The notes under the pieces were generated by a model. The model saw nothing but the letters and a program-made list of their open reading frames with translations, ran no database searches and was not told the DNA's origin. From positions 1-64,000 of IMG/VR virus record IMGVR_UViG_3300028738_000015: a stretch of 64,000 nucleotides of DNA; one strand, written 5' to 3'. Shown here one piece after another: positions 6,998 to 14,334 of this stretch. Within the stretch, counting starts at the first letter, position 1. Each line of letters begins with the position of its first letter. The translations under genes were made by a program, and so were the position numbers. This stretch comes from a virus.

Positions 6998-7208
6998 GAT
7001 TGATGGTAATGTACCAAAACGTTTTCCTAATACTAAAAAGGATTACGTAAAGTATCTGAATGAGCTTGGTGAATCTCTCGGGGATGATGAATTTATCATT
7101 GCCGGCATAATGCGAAAGAGAAGAGATAACTATGGATAACTATTAAAAGACAATGATCCGGTTGCTTTCAACCTTGGTTACAATGAATGGAAATTAAATC
7201 AAAAATAA
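6990..7208 (+). pseudogene. Small gene interrupted by an in-frame UAA (49 aa + 23 aa)
   Basis: An ATG at 6990 (overlapping the previous stop) opens a 49-codon frame ending at TAA 7137-7139. The same frame then continues for 22 more sense codons to TAA 7206-7208, just before the next ATG at 7213. The downstream part (DPVAFNLGYNEWK) looks like the natural C-terminus of small phage proteins of the kind '...RKRR.YG..L.K.DP.AFN.GYNEWK', known to me by pattern only. The intact product would be about 72 aa. Either a nonsense mutation has truncated the gene, or the stop (UAA followed by C) is read through, or the shorter form is sufficient. The reading frame itself is undisturbed. Confidence 0.6.
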
Positions 7209-7212
7209 ATAA

Positions 7213-7404
7213 ATGGAAAACGCGTATAAAATTGTAGTAAGCAAAGTGTATTACATATCTCATGAAGAAGCACGTCAACGTAAAGCAAATGATGAAACAG
7301 AACGTGAATGTGCAAAACGTCTTGCTCTACGTAATATGGAAGAAGATGGACGTAATGGGTTCCTAGAGCCTTGTGAAGATAATTTTCAAGTTCATATAAT
7401 ATGA
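7213..7404 (+). CDS. Hypothetical protein, 63 aa
   Basis: Short, charged and mostly helical, with a Cys in the ECAKRLALRNME helix and another in EPCEDN near the C-terminus. The stop TGA overlaps the next ATG (7401) in an ATGA arrangement, indicating coupling. Codon use is closer to the core genes (CGT-rich) than that of its downstream neighbour. No family recognised. Confidence 0.65.
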   Translation: MENAYKIVVSKVYYISHEEARQRKANDETERECAKRLALRNMEEDGRNGFLEPCEDNFQVHII

Positions 7405-7646
7405 ATAATGCAATAGAAATTAATTATTCTCTTTTTAAAGATGGATTGGGAATGGATGAAATTAGAAATATGTTTTATTCATATTGGGAATCAAACACAT
7501 TTCAAAATGATGCAGTATCAAAAGGACTTCTAGAATTTACAAAAGGAAGTAAATTTATTCAAATTAAAAATGAATCAAATGAAACTGTAAAAAGTATCTT
7601 AGTTGATAGTAATACAGGTTCAATAATAAAAATAAATCATGAGTAA
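7401..7646 (+). CDS. Hypothetical protein, 81 aa
   Basis: AT-rich small gene overlapping both neighbours (4 bp upstream, 8 bp downstream). An N-terminal helical half with GMDEIRNMFYSYWES is followed by a beta-rich C-terminus. No recognisable motif. Confidence 0.65.
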   Translation: MNNAIEINYSLFKDGLGMDEIRNMFYSYWESNTFQNDAVSKGLLEFTKGSKFIQIKNESNETVKSILVDSNTGSIIKINHE

Positions 7647-8532
7647 AATATTCGATTTTAAATCAAACAATGTTCAAGAAATGGAACTTGATGTTCTAAA
7701 ACAAACATATCATGAAAAAAACTTCGATGGTAAACCCTCTTTCAATGGTATCTATCACTATGAACTTATTGAACGTATTGCTGCTATAATAGCAAAAAAC
7801 AATATCAACTTCAATATTGAGTCAATCTTTGCCGCTAACAACAAAAAGGCCGGTCGTGATGGTGTATCAGTATCAAAAGAATTAGAAGCTCAGTATGGAG
7901 ATAATTCTATTCAAGCGCATGTTCTTCGTCGCGTATTTACTACTATCCGGATTAATGATTTGGAAGATGATGAAACGAACACCGGTCTTGCAGTTGCATT
8001 TCACCAAGATGGAATTCAGATAGCTATTGGCCCTAACGTAAAGATTTGTCATAACCAATGTATTCTTGCAGCTGACAGAATGATTTCTACTTATGGTGGA
8101 GATGGCAAGATTAAAGACCTGGACAAAGTATTTCAAATCATTGATGATTGGATGCAGAACTTTACTGAGCAACGTTCACATGACCAAAAGGTAATATCGC
8201 GCATGAAAGCAATTGAAGTGTCTTACAACGATACTATGGCGCTTATTGGCCGGTTGAATACTATACGTGTTGTAAAAGATTCTTCTGAAAAATCATTGAA
8301 GAAACTTGAAGCAAATGTAGGTAGAAATTATCCTCTTAATCAAACACAGATTTCAACATTTGTTGAGAACTATCTATTGGAATGTATTAAGCGTGATTCT
8401 ACGAATATGAGTTTGTGGGATATCTACAATATCTCTACTGAATTGTATAAGCCCGGGCAAACTGATTTTCCAAATATTATTGGACAGAACATTGCTTGGT
8501 CTGAGTTCTTAGTAAAAGAATATAATCTTTAA
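7639..8532 (+). CDS. DUF932-like phage/plasmid protein (tentative)
   Basis: 297 aa. The central block GLAVAFHQDGIQIAIGPNVK followed by a Cys-containing turn, and the C-terminal block SLWDIYNISTELYKP, resemble the layout of DUF932-type proteins, which end in a W..(Y/F)NA.TE pattern and occur next to replication genes of phages and plasmids. The role is unknown; position after the replicative helicase suggests DNA metabolism. Its start overlaps the previous stop. It uses GCC, CCG and CGT codons typical of the core genes here. The family match is by eye only. Confidence 0.5.
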   Translation: MSKIFDFKSNNVQEMELDVLKQTYHEKNFDGKPSFNGIYHYELIERIAAIIAKNNINFNIESIFAANNKKAGRDGVSVSKELEAQYGDNSIQAHVLRRVFTTIRINDLEDDETNTGLAVAFHQDGIQIAIGPNVKICHNQCILAADRMISTYGGDGKIKDLDKVFQIIDDWMQNFTEQRSHDQKVISRMKAIEVSYNDTMALIGRLNTIRVVKDSSEKSLKKLEANVGRNYPLNQTQISTFVENYLLECIKRDSTNMSLWDIYNISTELYKPGQTDFPNIIGQNIAWSEFLVKEYNL

Positions 8533-8542
8533 AAATATCATT

Positions 8543-9001
8543 ATGGAATTTGTTGTAAAAATAGAAGATAATTGGATTGAAAATATTTATATTGTTGATG
8601 AAATAAAACATCAAATTATACAAAGTCTTTCAAAACAAATCACAGAAAATTTATTAGAAGGACATGTAAGATTAGTTGGTGAAATTGCAAGTAAAAAAGT
8701 TATTGAATCATTTGATGCAATGGCAAATAAAGCAACTGCTGATTTTATTGAAACTGGTAAATTAAAATCAAGTAGAAGTTCGGCAATGATTAGTGTTGCA
8801 GAATATATTGCTGAAAAATTTGAGTATAATTCAAATTACAATAGTCAAAAAGAATTGATTGAAAAACTTGCTAATAATTATTCTGTTGAAATGAAAAACA
8901 GATATGATATGATGTTTGCTTCTCAACTCGTTATAAAAATGAGTGAACAAGGTTTATTGAAAGAAGGAGTATTTGATTCATTGATGAAAAAGGATGAATA
9001 G
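8543..9001 (+). CDS. Hypothetical protein, 152 aa, all-helical
   Basis: Lys/Glu/Ser-rich helical protein with no membrane segment and no cysteines. Its strongly AT-biased codons (AAA, GAA, ATT, AAT) stand out between two genes of higher GC, which suggests a separately acquired gene. The TAG stop overlaps the possible upstream start (8994) of the next gene. No family recognised. Confidence 0.65.
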   Translation: MEFVVKIEDNWIENIYIVDEIKHQIIQSLSKQITENLLEGHVRLVGEIASKKVIESFDAMANKATADFIETGKLKSSRSSAMISVAEYIAEKFEYNSNYNSQKELIEKLANNYSVEMKNRYDMMFASQLVIKMSEQGLLKEGVFDSLMKKDE

Positions 9002-9608
9002 CATGAAAGACGTAAATATTGAAAATGCTTTTGTAGTATTGAAAGGTAATCACATGTCAAATGACATTGAGCTTGGTAGTATCTTTCTCGAATGTAAATG
9101 CGAACGGTTCAAATTGAAAGTTCTTTCTTATGAACGTAAATTTAAAGATGGGAATACTATTTTTGAACTCGATATTGAAAATCCACATGATTTCAAAATG
9201 GCTGTATTTATCAATAATGAAGTGTCATTGAGTTATTGGACAAAGAAACGTTCTGATGTGTTTATCATTGGTATGATGCCAGTTATCTTAGCTGATGGAA
9301 CAATTCGATATTTTGTATTCAATCAGTTTGCAGAAGAAAAATTGTACATTGCTCCAGGTAATCATTTAGGAATGGAACTAACAGTAGTAAAATACAAAAG
9401 TTGTACTGCTACATTTGGTGAAGGACCTGGTTGGGCGACTATCTACAGTATCGATAGCCATCAAGAAGGACAAGGACATGCTCAGGAACTACTTATTCAA
9501 GCAAAAGCGTATTATTCCTTACTTGATAAAGAAATGGCTTCTACAGTAGCTTTAAACCCTACTGTGGAGCATATCTTGGAAAAACTTTCTATTAAAGAAT
9601 ACAAATAA
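8994..9608 (+). CDS. Hypothetical protein, 204 aa
   Basis: Beta-rich N-terminal two thirds (strands such as FKLKVLSYERKF and VSLSYWTKKRSDVFIIGMM) followed by a helical C-terminus (HAQELLIQAKAYYSLLDKE). Two starts are possible: ATG 8994, overlapping the previous stop, or ATG 9003, three residues later. Last gene before the promoter and leader RNA at 9620-9749. No recognised domain. Confidence 0.7.
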   Translation: MNSMKDVNIENAFVVLKGNHMSNDIELGSIFLECKCERFKLKVLSYERKFKDGNTIFELDIENPHDFKMAVFINNEVSLSYWTKKRSDVFIIGMMPVILADGTIRYFVFNQFAEEKLYIAPGNHLGMELTVVKYKSCTATFGEGPGWATIYSIDSHQEGQGHAQELLIQAKAYYSLLDKEMASTVALNPTVEHILEKLSIKEYK

Positions 9609-9619
9609 TTAGCGAATTG

Positions 9620-9651
9620 TTTGGTAAACTTATAGAATTGTCTTTTCTTTG
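9620..9651 (+). promoter_or_regulatory. Bacteroides-type promoter (TTTG - 20 bp - TTTCTTTG)
   Basis: TTTG at 9620-9623 is followed after 20 bp by TTTCTTTG (9644-9651), which matches the Bacteroides sigma-factor consensus TTTG / TAnnTTTG with one mismatch (TT for TA) and the preferred spacing. Transcription would begin near 9658, at the left edge of the structured leader. This is the best two-part promoter match I noticed in the left arm. Confidence 0.6.
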
Positions 9652-9657
9652 CAGTGT

Positions 9658-9749
9658 TCAATCGGAGTGACTATCGAATGAACATTCGGTAGTACCCTTT
9701 TGATACACTTAAGACCCCGAAGGAATGTCACTCCCTTTCGGGGTTTTTT
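9658..9749 (+). ncRNA. Structured leader or small RNA with predicted pseudoknot ending in a terminator
   Basis: A ~92-nt RNA is predicted from the promoter start near 9658 to the T-run ending at 9749. Its parts are a hairpin ACTATCGAATG (9670-9680) with CATTCGGTAGT (9683-9693), a GC-rich terminator stem (9714-9723 with 9735-9744), and an exact 8-nt complement between GGAGTGAC (9664-9671) and GTCACTCC (9727-9734) in the terminator loop. The loop pairing can form a pseudoknot. The next ATG is at 9764, so the RNA is either a transcription attenuator for the two downstream genes or a free small RNA. All pairings are read from the sequence; function is inference. Confidence 0.6.
9714..9749 (+). 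terminator. GC-rich intrinsic terminator with T6 tail
   Basis: ACCCCGAAGG (9714-9723) pairs with CTTTCGGGGT (9735-9744) through ten pairs, one of them G-T, followed by TTTTTT (9744-9749). It stands 14 bases before the ATG at 9764, with no room for a promoter between. Confidence 0.85.
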
Positions 9750-9763
9750 GCGTTTAATAATTA

Positions 9764-10549
9764 ATGAATATGCGTACAATAAAATTATCTATATCACAAG
9801 CTAAATTGGCAGTACAATCTAAGAGTAGATTGGAAGCTTTAGCATTTGCTATTCAGATAAAAGGTATGTATGTTTCATCTTGTCTAATGGATTGCTCTTC
9901 TAGTGATAAAAGTATAAAATACTCTAAGCTAAAAGAGCAATTTCATTTAGGACATGACAAGATTAAGAGAATAATAAAAAATGGTATTGAATATAAATAT
10001 ATTCGATTTGAAAATGGAAAATTAATAGCTAATAAAATGTATTCTGAAAAAGAATTAATTATTCGTCTTGATTTCAATTCAAAAGAATCTCTTTATAACA
10101 ATAATCAGATAAAATCTCTTATTCAAAAAACAGTTATTATTGACCATATCAATAAAATTTCATTTATCAATGATACAATATATACGGTGAAGAATTGTAA
10201 AGTTTCTTATAAACAAAGAAAAACAGCAATGAAAAAATTATATAAGTATGCAGTGAATATTCCAAATGAATTAATAGGATTGAGTTATGATAGCATTTCT
10301 AAAATTGCAAATGTAAATAAAAACAAAGCCATTTTTTATATCAAAGAGTTAGTGAGTAAAAATGTAATAAATAAGTCAGTAAATCTTATTTTTACTGGTA
10401 TTAAAGCTAAATCAAAAGATAAATCAATTCAAATTGAATATAAGAAAAATGGTAATAGTGGCTATTTAAGAAAAATAAATTATATGTATTACATACAAAG
10501 CAGTAATATATATTCTATATCCAATTTTAGTTTAATTAAGTATGCATGA
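9764..10549 (+). CDS. Putative helix-turn-helix DNA-binding protein
   Basis: 261 aa, basic and AT-rich. Two stretches read like winged-helix/HTH units: YSKLKEQFHLGHDKIKRIIK (about residues 53-72) and LSYDSISKIANVNKNKAIFY (about 173-192), each with the helix-turn-helix spacing of a recognition helix followed by a Lys/Arg-rich wing. No membrane segment or enzyme motif. It starts directly after the leader terminator, so its transcription probably depends on read-through; it may regulate itself or the phage replication region. It forms an AT-rich pair with the next gene. Family not recognised; a plasmid/phage replication initiator is an alternative. Confidence 0.55.
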   Translation: MNMRTIKLSISQAKLAVQSKSRLEALAFAIQIKGMYVSSCLMDCSSSDKSIKYSKLKEQFHLGHDKIKRIIKNGIEYKYIRFENGKLIANKMYSEKELIIRLDFNSKESLYNNNQIKSLIQKTVIIDHINKISFINDTIYTVKNCKVSYKQRKTAMKKLYKYAVNIPNELIGLSYDSISKIANVNKNKAIFYIKELVSKNVINKSVNLIFTGIKAKSKDKSIQIEYKKNGNSGYLRKINYMYYIQSSNIYSISNFSLIKYA

Positions 10550-10593
10550 TTTCTTCACCCAAATATATGTGTAATAAAATAGGAGAGTAATAT

Positions 10594-10914
10594 ATGTCAA
10601 TGAATAAAGAATTAATTGATAAATATGTTTTCAATTCAATTAAATATGGTTCTAAAGCAGAACAACTTTTATTGAGTAAATTAATGATGTCTAATATTGA
10701 TTTTAAATATAAATATAAAGTGCCTAATGATATAACTTATTACATGGCAAATTTTTATATTCCACATAAAAATATAATTATCAATATTAGTCTTTCTATA
10801 AATGTCAAACAAGCAGAAATTGTCAAAGATGATTTTTGTAAAAGCAAAGGTTTTAAAGTCATTCGTATTTTAGAATCAAACATTTCCTCATTTGATATTT
10901 CCTCTGTGCTATAA
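10594..10914 (+). CDS. DUF559/Vsr-like protein with degenerate nuclease site
   Basis: 106 aa. The pattern SKAEQLLLSKLM ... FYIPHKNIIINIS ... KSKGFKVIRILESNI is that of the DUF559/Vsr-like branch of PD-(D/E)XK nucleases, where the canonical core is (D)FYIP...IIEI(D) and KGFKVIR. Here the position expected to be the catalytic Asp is Asn (MANFYIP), and the expected Glu in the following strand is Asn (IIINIS), so the metal site is probably lost. An AGGAGA Shine-Dalgarno-like sequence 10 bases before the ATG is unusual for this genome. It may be a DNA-binding remnant, a decoy or a partner of the HTH protein upstream. Confidence 0.6.
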   Translation: MSMNKELIDKYVFNSIKYGSKAEQLLLSKLMMSNIDFKYKYKVPNDITYYMANFYIPHKNIIINISLSINVKQAEIVKDDFCKSKGFKVIRILESNISSFDISSVL

Positions 10915-10944
10915 CTGCACAAACAAATCTATATTTATTTTATT

Positions 10945-12615
10945 ATGAATGAAATTGTTCAAATTCCATTAGTGTATATTGTTGCGTCCAAGTTAAACCC
11001 TCGGAAAACAATAAACCAAGACTCTATAATTGAGTTATCACAAAGTATTAAATCAGTAGGGTTGTTGCAGCCTATTACTGTACGTAAAATTGAAGAAGAT
11101 GATTATCCAACAAATGATGTTTATGAAGTAATCATGGGTTATCGTCGTTATTGTGCATGTAGTCATCTTGGAATGACAACAATGCCATGTATCATTGTAG
11201 AAATGGATGATGAAGAAGTACTGGATGCAATGATCATTGAGAACTTACAACGCCAGGATATCGAACCTATGGATGAAGCGCGGGCATTTGCTAACCTCAA
11301 TAACAAAGGTTGGACTGGTGAAGATATTGCTGTAAAGGTTGGTAAGCCGGTTCTATTTGTAATGCATAGAATACGCTTGCTTGAGCTTATTGCTGAGTTT
11401 GTAAAAATGTTTGATGAAAATGAATTATCCATTTCTCATGCTTATGAATTATGTAAGCTTGACAAAGATATTCAGTTAGATATTTACAAAACTCGTTATA
11501 GCGAAGAAGCCAGTGATTACTATCGGTGGAATGATCTTAATCTAAAAGATTTAAAATCGAAAATACAAAATCTTGCAAAGAACTTAGACAATGCTTCTTT
11601 TAGCTTGGCTGAGTGTATTACTTGTCAGTTTTGTACTTCTATCCATGGTTCTTTATTCCCGGACTACAAAATCAATTCTTGTACTAATAGCTTCTGTTAT
11701 GATGATAAAATCTTTGAACATCGTATGAACAATATTATTCTTGCACATGAAGAAGATACTACTATTATGATTCGTTCATTAGGTACAAGTAATCGGGTTC
11801 TTGATAAGCTGAAAGAATTGCATATACCAGTTGTAGTGTTTAGTACCGAAGAATACGATTTTGAGCATGATAAGAGCGATGATCTATCCTTTCATGATAA
11901 AATGGTCAAGAAAGGATTTGAAGCTGTTTACGGGCTTGATACATGGTCTGGTGGTGATAAGATGTTTTATATAAAAGCAAAGATTACCAAAAAAGATATT
12001 GCTGCTGCAGGAACAGTTCATCCGGAACTTATAAAGCTTGACAAAGACCTTGTTCGTAAAGAGGAAATCAAAGAGGAAAAGATTAATGCTGATCTTAGAA
12101 GTCTTATTTCCGGTAGTAACTATCGTGAGATAAGTACACCACTACTTCCTATTGAAGAAACTGCTTTTATGGCTGTCATATTCTATATGGCTTCTAACAG
12201 TAAATTAAAAGAGATAAGAACAAAATTCAAGAAAGATTTGTCTTACATGGAAAACATACAAAACATGTTACCCGAGGATATTATTACATTGAAACGCTGC
12301 TTTATCAAACAATGTATTGTTGGAACAGAAGTAACTCATGATGCAGATGTACAGAATATCCTTTCAAACATTTCTAATGTCTTTTACTCAGATAAGTTTG
12401 GGGAGATTGTCGAAGAACATACGGCTACATGTAACAAACGTAAGGATCGTATTGCTATTCGTAAACAAGTCATTCTTGATGAATTGAATCCAGTAAAGAA
12501 AGAACTTGTTGAAAAGAAAACAGTATCATTAGCTGATGCTGATGCACAGGTACCTTATATCCCTAAGCAAAAAGAAGAAAATGAATATGTCAAATTTGGT
12601 AACATTGGAGAATAA
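10945..12615 (+). CDS. parB: ParB-like protein with cysteine cluster
   Basis: 556 aa. The N-terminal ParB/sulfiredoxin-like domain has the box with PITVRK (43-48), the GYRRY motif (65-69) and ENLQRQDI (99-106), followed by an HTH-like region near WTGEDIAVKVGKPVLFVMHR. A Cys-rich stretch (C224, C227, C230, C246, C251) probably binds zinc. ParB-fold proteins bind DNA sites and can hydrolyse CTP, serving in partition or DNA processing. No ParA ATPase is seen nearby, so a replication or regulatory role is as likely as segregation. The long C-terminal region is helical. Its 3' end overlaps the methyltransferase start. Confidence 0.75.
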   Translation: MNEIVQIPLVYIVASKLNPRKTINQDSIIELSQSIKSVGLLQPITVRKIEEDDYPTNDVYEVIMGYRRYCACSHLGMTTMPCIIVEMDDEEVLDAMIIENLQRQDIEPMDEARAFANLNNKGWTGEDIAVKVGKPVLFVMHRIRLLELIAEFVKMFDENELSISHAYELCKLDKDIQLDIYKTRYSEEASDYYRWNDLNLKDLKSKIQNLAKNLDNASFSLAECITCQFCTSIHGSLFPDYKINSCTNSFCYDDKIFEHRMNNIILAHEEDTTIMIRSLGTSNRVLDKLKELHIPVVVFSTEEYDFEHDKSDDLSFHDKMVKKGFEAVYGLDTWSGGDKMFYIKAKITKKDIAAAGTVHPELIKLDKDLVRKEEIKEEKINADLRSLISGSNYREISTPLLPIEETAFMAVIFYMASNSKLKEIRTKFKKDLSYMENIQNMLPEDIITLKRCFIKQCIVGTEVTHDADVQNILSNISNVFYSDKFGEIVEEHTATCNKRKDRIAIRKQVILDELNPVKKELVEKKTVSLADADAQVPYIPKQKEENEYVKFGNIGE

Positions 12616-13564
12616 TCAATTAGATAAGGATTTAATAAAAGAACACAATGAATTAATCAAATCAAAAAGCAAATCTCCTAGGATATATGAAATTCGAATG
12701 GCCATTTTTAAAAAATATAAATGTACATGGGATGATGAAACCGGATTAATTTATTTAGACCTTGATTATAATCCAATTAAAGAAAGTTCAAACAAAAAAG
12801 AACAAGTAAAAAAACAAATAAGTGAAATTTCTATGAATGCAAAAAACATATTATTACAATGTACAGTAGTACAAAATCGCGTATATCTACCGGACGAACA
12901 AATCGACCGTAAGCTTTATATGGAAGTTGCAAAAGCGTTAGAACTTATCGGTGGTAAATGGACTGGTGGTAAAATAAAGGCCTTTGTGTTTGCTGAGGAC
13001 CCAACAGATTTATTAGCCGAGATAGCTAGTGGTGAAAAACGTAATCTAAAGAAAGAACATCAATTCTTTGGTACTCCGCCAGAACTTGCTGACAGACTTA
13101 TAGAACTTGCTCAATTAAACAACTTTGATCGTGTTCTAGAGCCTAGTGCCGGACAAGGTGCTATCGTTGAAGCAATGCAACGCAAATGGCATAATATCGT
13201 GCCTACATGTGTTGAGAATATGGGACTCAATTCTATTGTTCTTACAAAGAAACAGATTACCCATTTCTTTCAAGACTTTCTTACTTCAGAATGTAGTAAG
13301 CCATTTGATAAGGTTATCGCTAATCCACCATTCACAAAGAATCAGGATATTGATCATATCTATAAAATGGTAGAAGTCTGTAAACCCGGGGGAATAGTGG
13401 TATCATGTGCTTCTAATCATTGGAGAGAATCAAAGAACAAGAAAGAAACTGAGTTCAGAGCTTTTCTTGATGGTATGGGTGCTGTTATCGAAGAAATACC
13501 AGCCGGTACCTTTAAAGAAAGTGGAACTATGATTGCAGCTTGTATTGTAATCATTCATGTATGA
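12581..13564 (+). CDS. Adenine-N6 DNA methyltransferase
   Basis: About 327 aa from ATG 12581 (12587 also possible); a further upstream ATG at 12536 lies deep inside parB and would add a basic, non-conserved leader. The SAM-binding motif I is EPSAGQG (187-193) and the catalytic motif IV is NPPF (248-251), the signature of amino-methyltransferases acting on adenine. FFGTPPELADRL precedes motif I, as in many phage enzymes. No specificity domain is obvious. It overlaps parB by 35 bp. It probably modifies phage DNA against host restriction or marks replication; no cognate endonuclease was seen. Confidence 0.85.
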   Translation: MNMSNLVTLENNQLDKDLIKEHNELIKSKSKSPRIYEIRMAIFKKYKCTWDDETGLIYLDLDYNPIKESSNKKEQVKKQISEISMNAKNILLQCTVVQNRVYLPDEQIDRKLYMEVAKALELIGGKWTGGKIKAFVFAEDPTDLLAEIASGEKRNLKKEHQFFGTPPELADRLIELAQLNNFDRVLEPSAGQGAIVEAMQRKWHNIVPTCVENMGLNSIVLTKKQITHFFQDFLTSECSKPFDKVIANPPFTKNQDIDHIYKMVEVCKPGGIVVSCASNHWRESKNKKETEFRAFLDGMGAVIEEIPAGTFKESGTMIAACIVIIHV

Positions 13565-13770
13565 CAAACGATAGTACCTTGAATAATGACCTATTTGCTA
13601 TGTATCAAGAGCAAGAAGCCCTTGAATTTAGTAGATGGGTCAATTCGGTAGAGAAGCATGTAAGTACGCTTAAAACGAAGCTATGTAAGTCATGCAACAA
13701 AAACAAATTAGAAGTAGTAAGTATGTATAAAGCAGAATGTACAAATTGTCTAACATTAAACTCATTTTAA
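13561..13770 (+). CDS. Small zinc-ribbon protein
   Basis: 69 aa from ATG 13561, which overlaps the methyltransferase stop (ATGA). The C-terminal half has two CxxC pairs (CKSC and CTNC) separated by about 18 residues, typical of a zinc ribbon. The N-terminal half is helical and acidic. No catalytic motif; it may bind nucleic acid or protein. An upstream in-frame ATG (13540) would add seven residues inside the methyltransferase gene. Confidence 0.65.
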   Translation: MTNDSTLNNDLFAMYQEQEALEFSRWVNSVEKHVSTLKTKLCKSCNKNKLEVVSMYKAECTNCLTLNSF

Positions 13771-13771
13771 A

Positions 13772-14035
13772 ATGAAAAGAGAAAATATAAAACGTGCTTC
13801 TGAATTAAGTTCTGAAATAACTGGACTTGAACAATTGCTAGAAGATATAAAACTTCAAGAAAAAACCAAAATTGTAAGTGGATTTTCAATTATGATTCCA
13901 GCAAATAGAAATTCATCTGGAGTTTCTATTACTAGATATATATCAAAAGAAATGAGAGATATATTAGTAATTCTAGCTAAAAATGAAGTAGAAAGAATTA
14001 TTGCTGAAAAAGAAAAAGAAATCGAAACACTTTAA
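13772..14035 (+). CDS. Hypothetical protein, 87 aa, coiled-coil-like ends
   Basis: The N-terminal (ELSSEITGLEQLLEDIK) and C-terminal (NEVERIIAEKEKEIETL) segments show heptad-like leucine/isoleucine spacing, around a short beta-like centre. AT-rich. It begins one base after the previous stop. No family recognised. Confidence 0.65.
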   Translation: MKRENIKRASELSSEITGLEQLLEDIKLQEKTKIVSGFSIMIPANRNSSGVSITRYISKEMRDILVILAKNEVERIIAEKEKEIETL

Positions 14036-14045
14036 ATAACACAAC

Positions 14046-14330
14046 ATGTCACAAGAAATAGAAAAGTTTATATCATTAATTAGAGATTCGTTTGTTGGTT
14101 CTCAGCAAGTATATACAAATGGAAGTTGTTATCATTTTTATCTTATACTTAAAAATATATATCCAAGTGCAAAATGTTGGTATGATGAAAGTCATATTAT
14201 TACAGAAATTGATGGTAAGTTTTATGACATTACTGGAGAAGTACAAAAAAATTCAAATCTTTTAATTATGGATCATCCAGCTCATTATAGTTTAAAAAAT
14301 CCATTTAATATTTACAATATACAAAAATAA
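14046..14330 (+). CDS. Hypothetical protein, 94 aa, with Cys-His-Asp pattern
   Basis: Contains NGSCYHFYLILKN near residues 26-38, then HIITEI (about 56-61) and FYDITG (about 64-69). A Cys at the start of a helix, followed by a His and an Asp on strands, is the order seen in papain-like folds. I recognise the pattern in small proteins of Bacteroidota phages but know no assigned function. The enzyme reading is speculative. AT-rich. It lies 4 bases before the Rad50-like gene. Confidence 0.6.
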   Translation: MSQEIEKFISLIRDSFVGSQQVYTNGSCYHFYLILKNIYPSAKCWYDESHIITEIDGKFYDITGEVQKNSNLLIMDHPAHYSLKNPFNIYNIQK

Positions 14331-14334
14331 AAAT

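Noticed and set aside
12536-12580. Upstream start for the methyltransferase
   Set aside because: The extra 15 residues are a frame-shifted reading of the parB 3' end, basic and not expected in the family.
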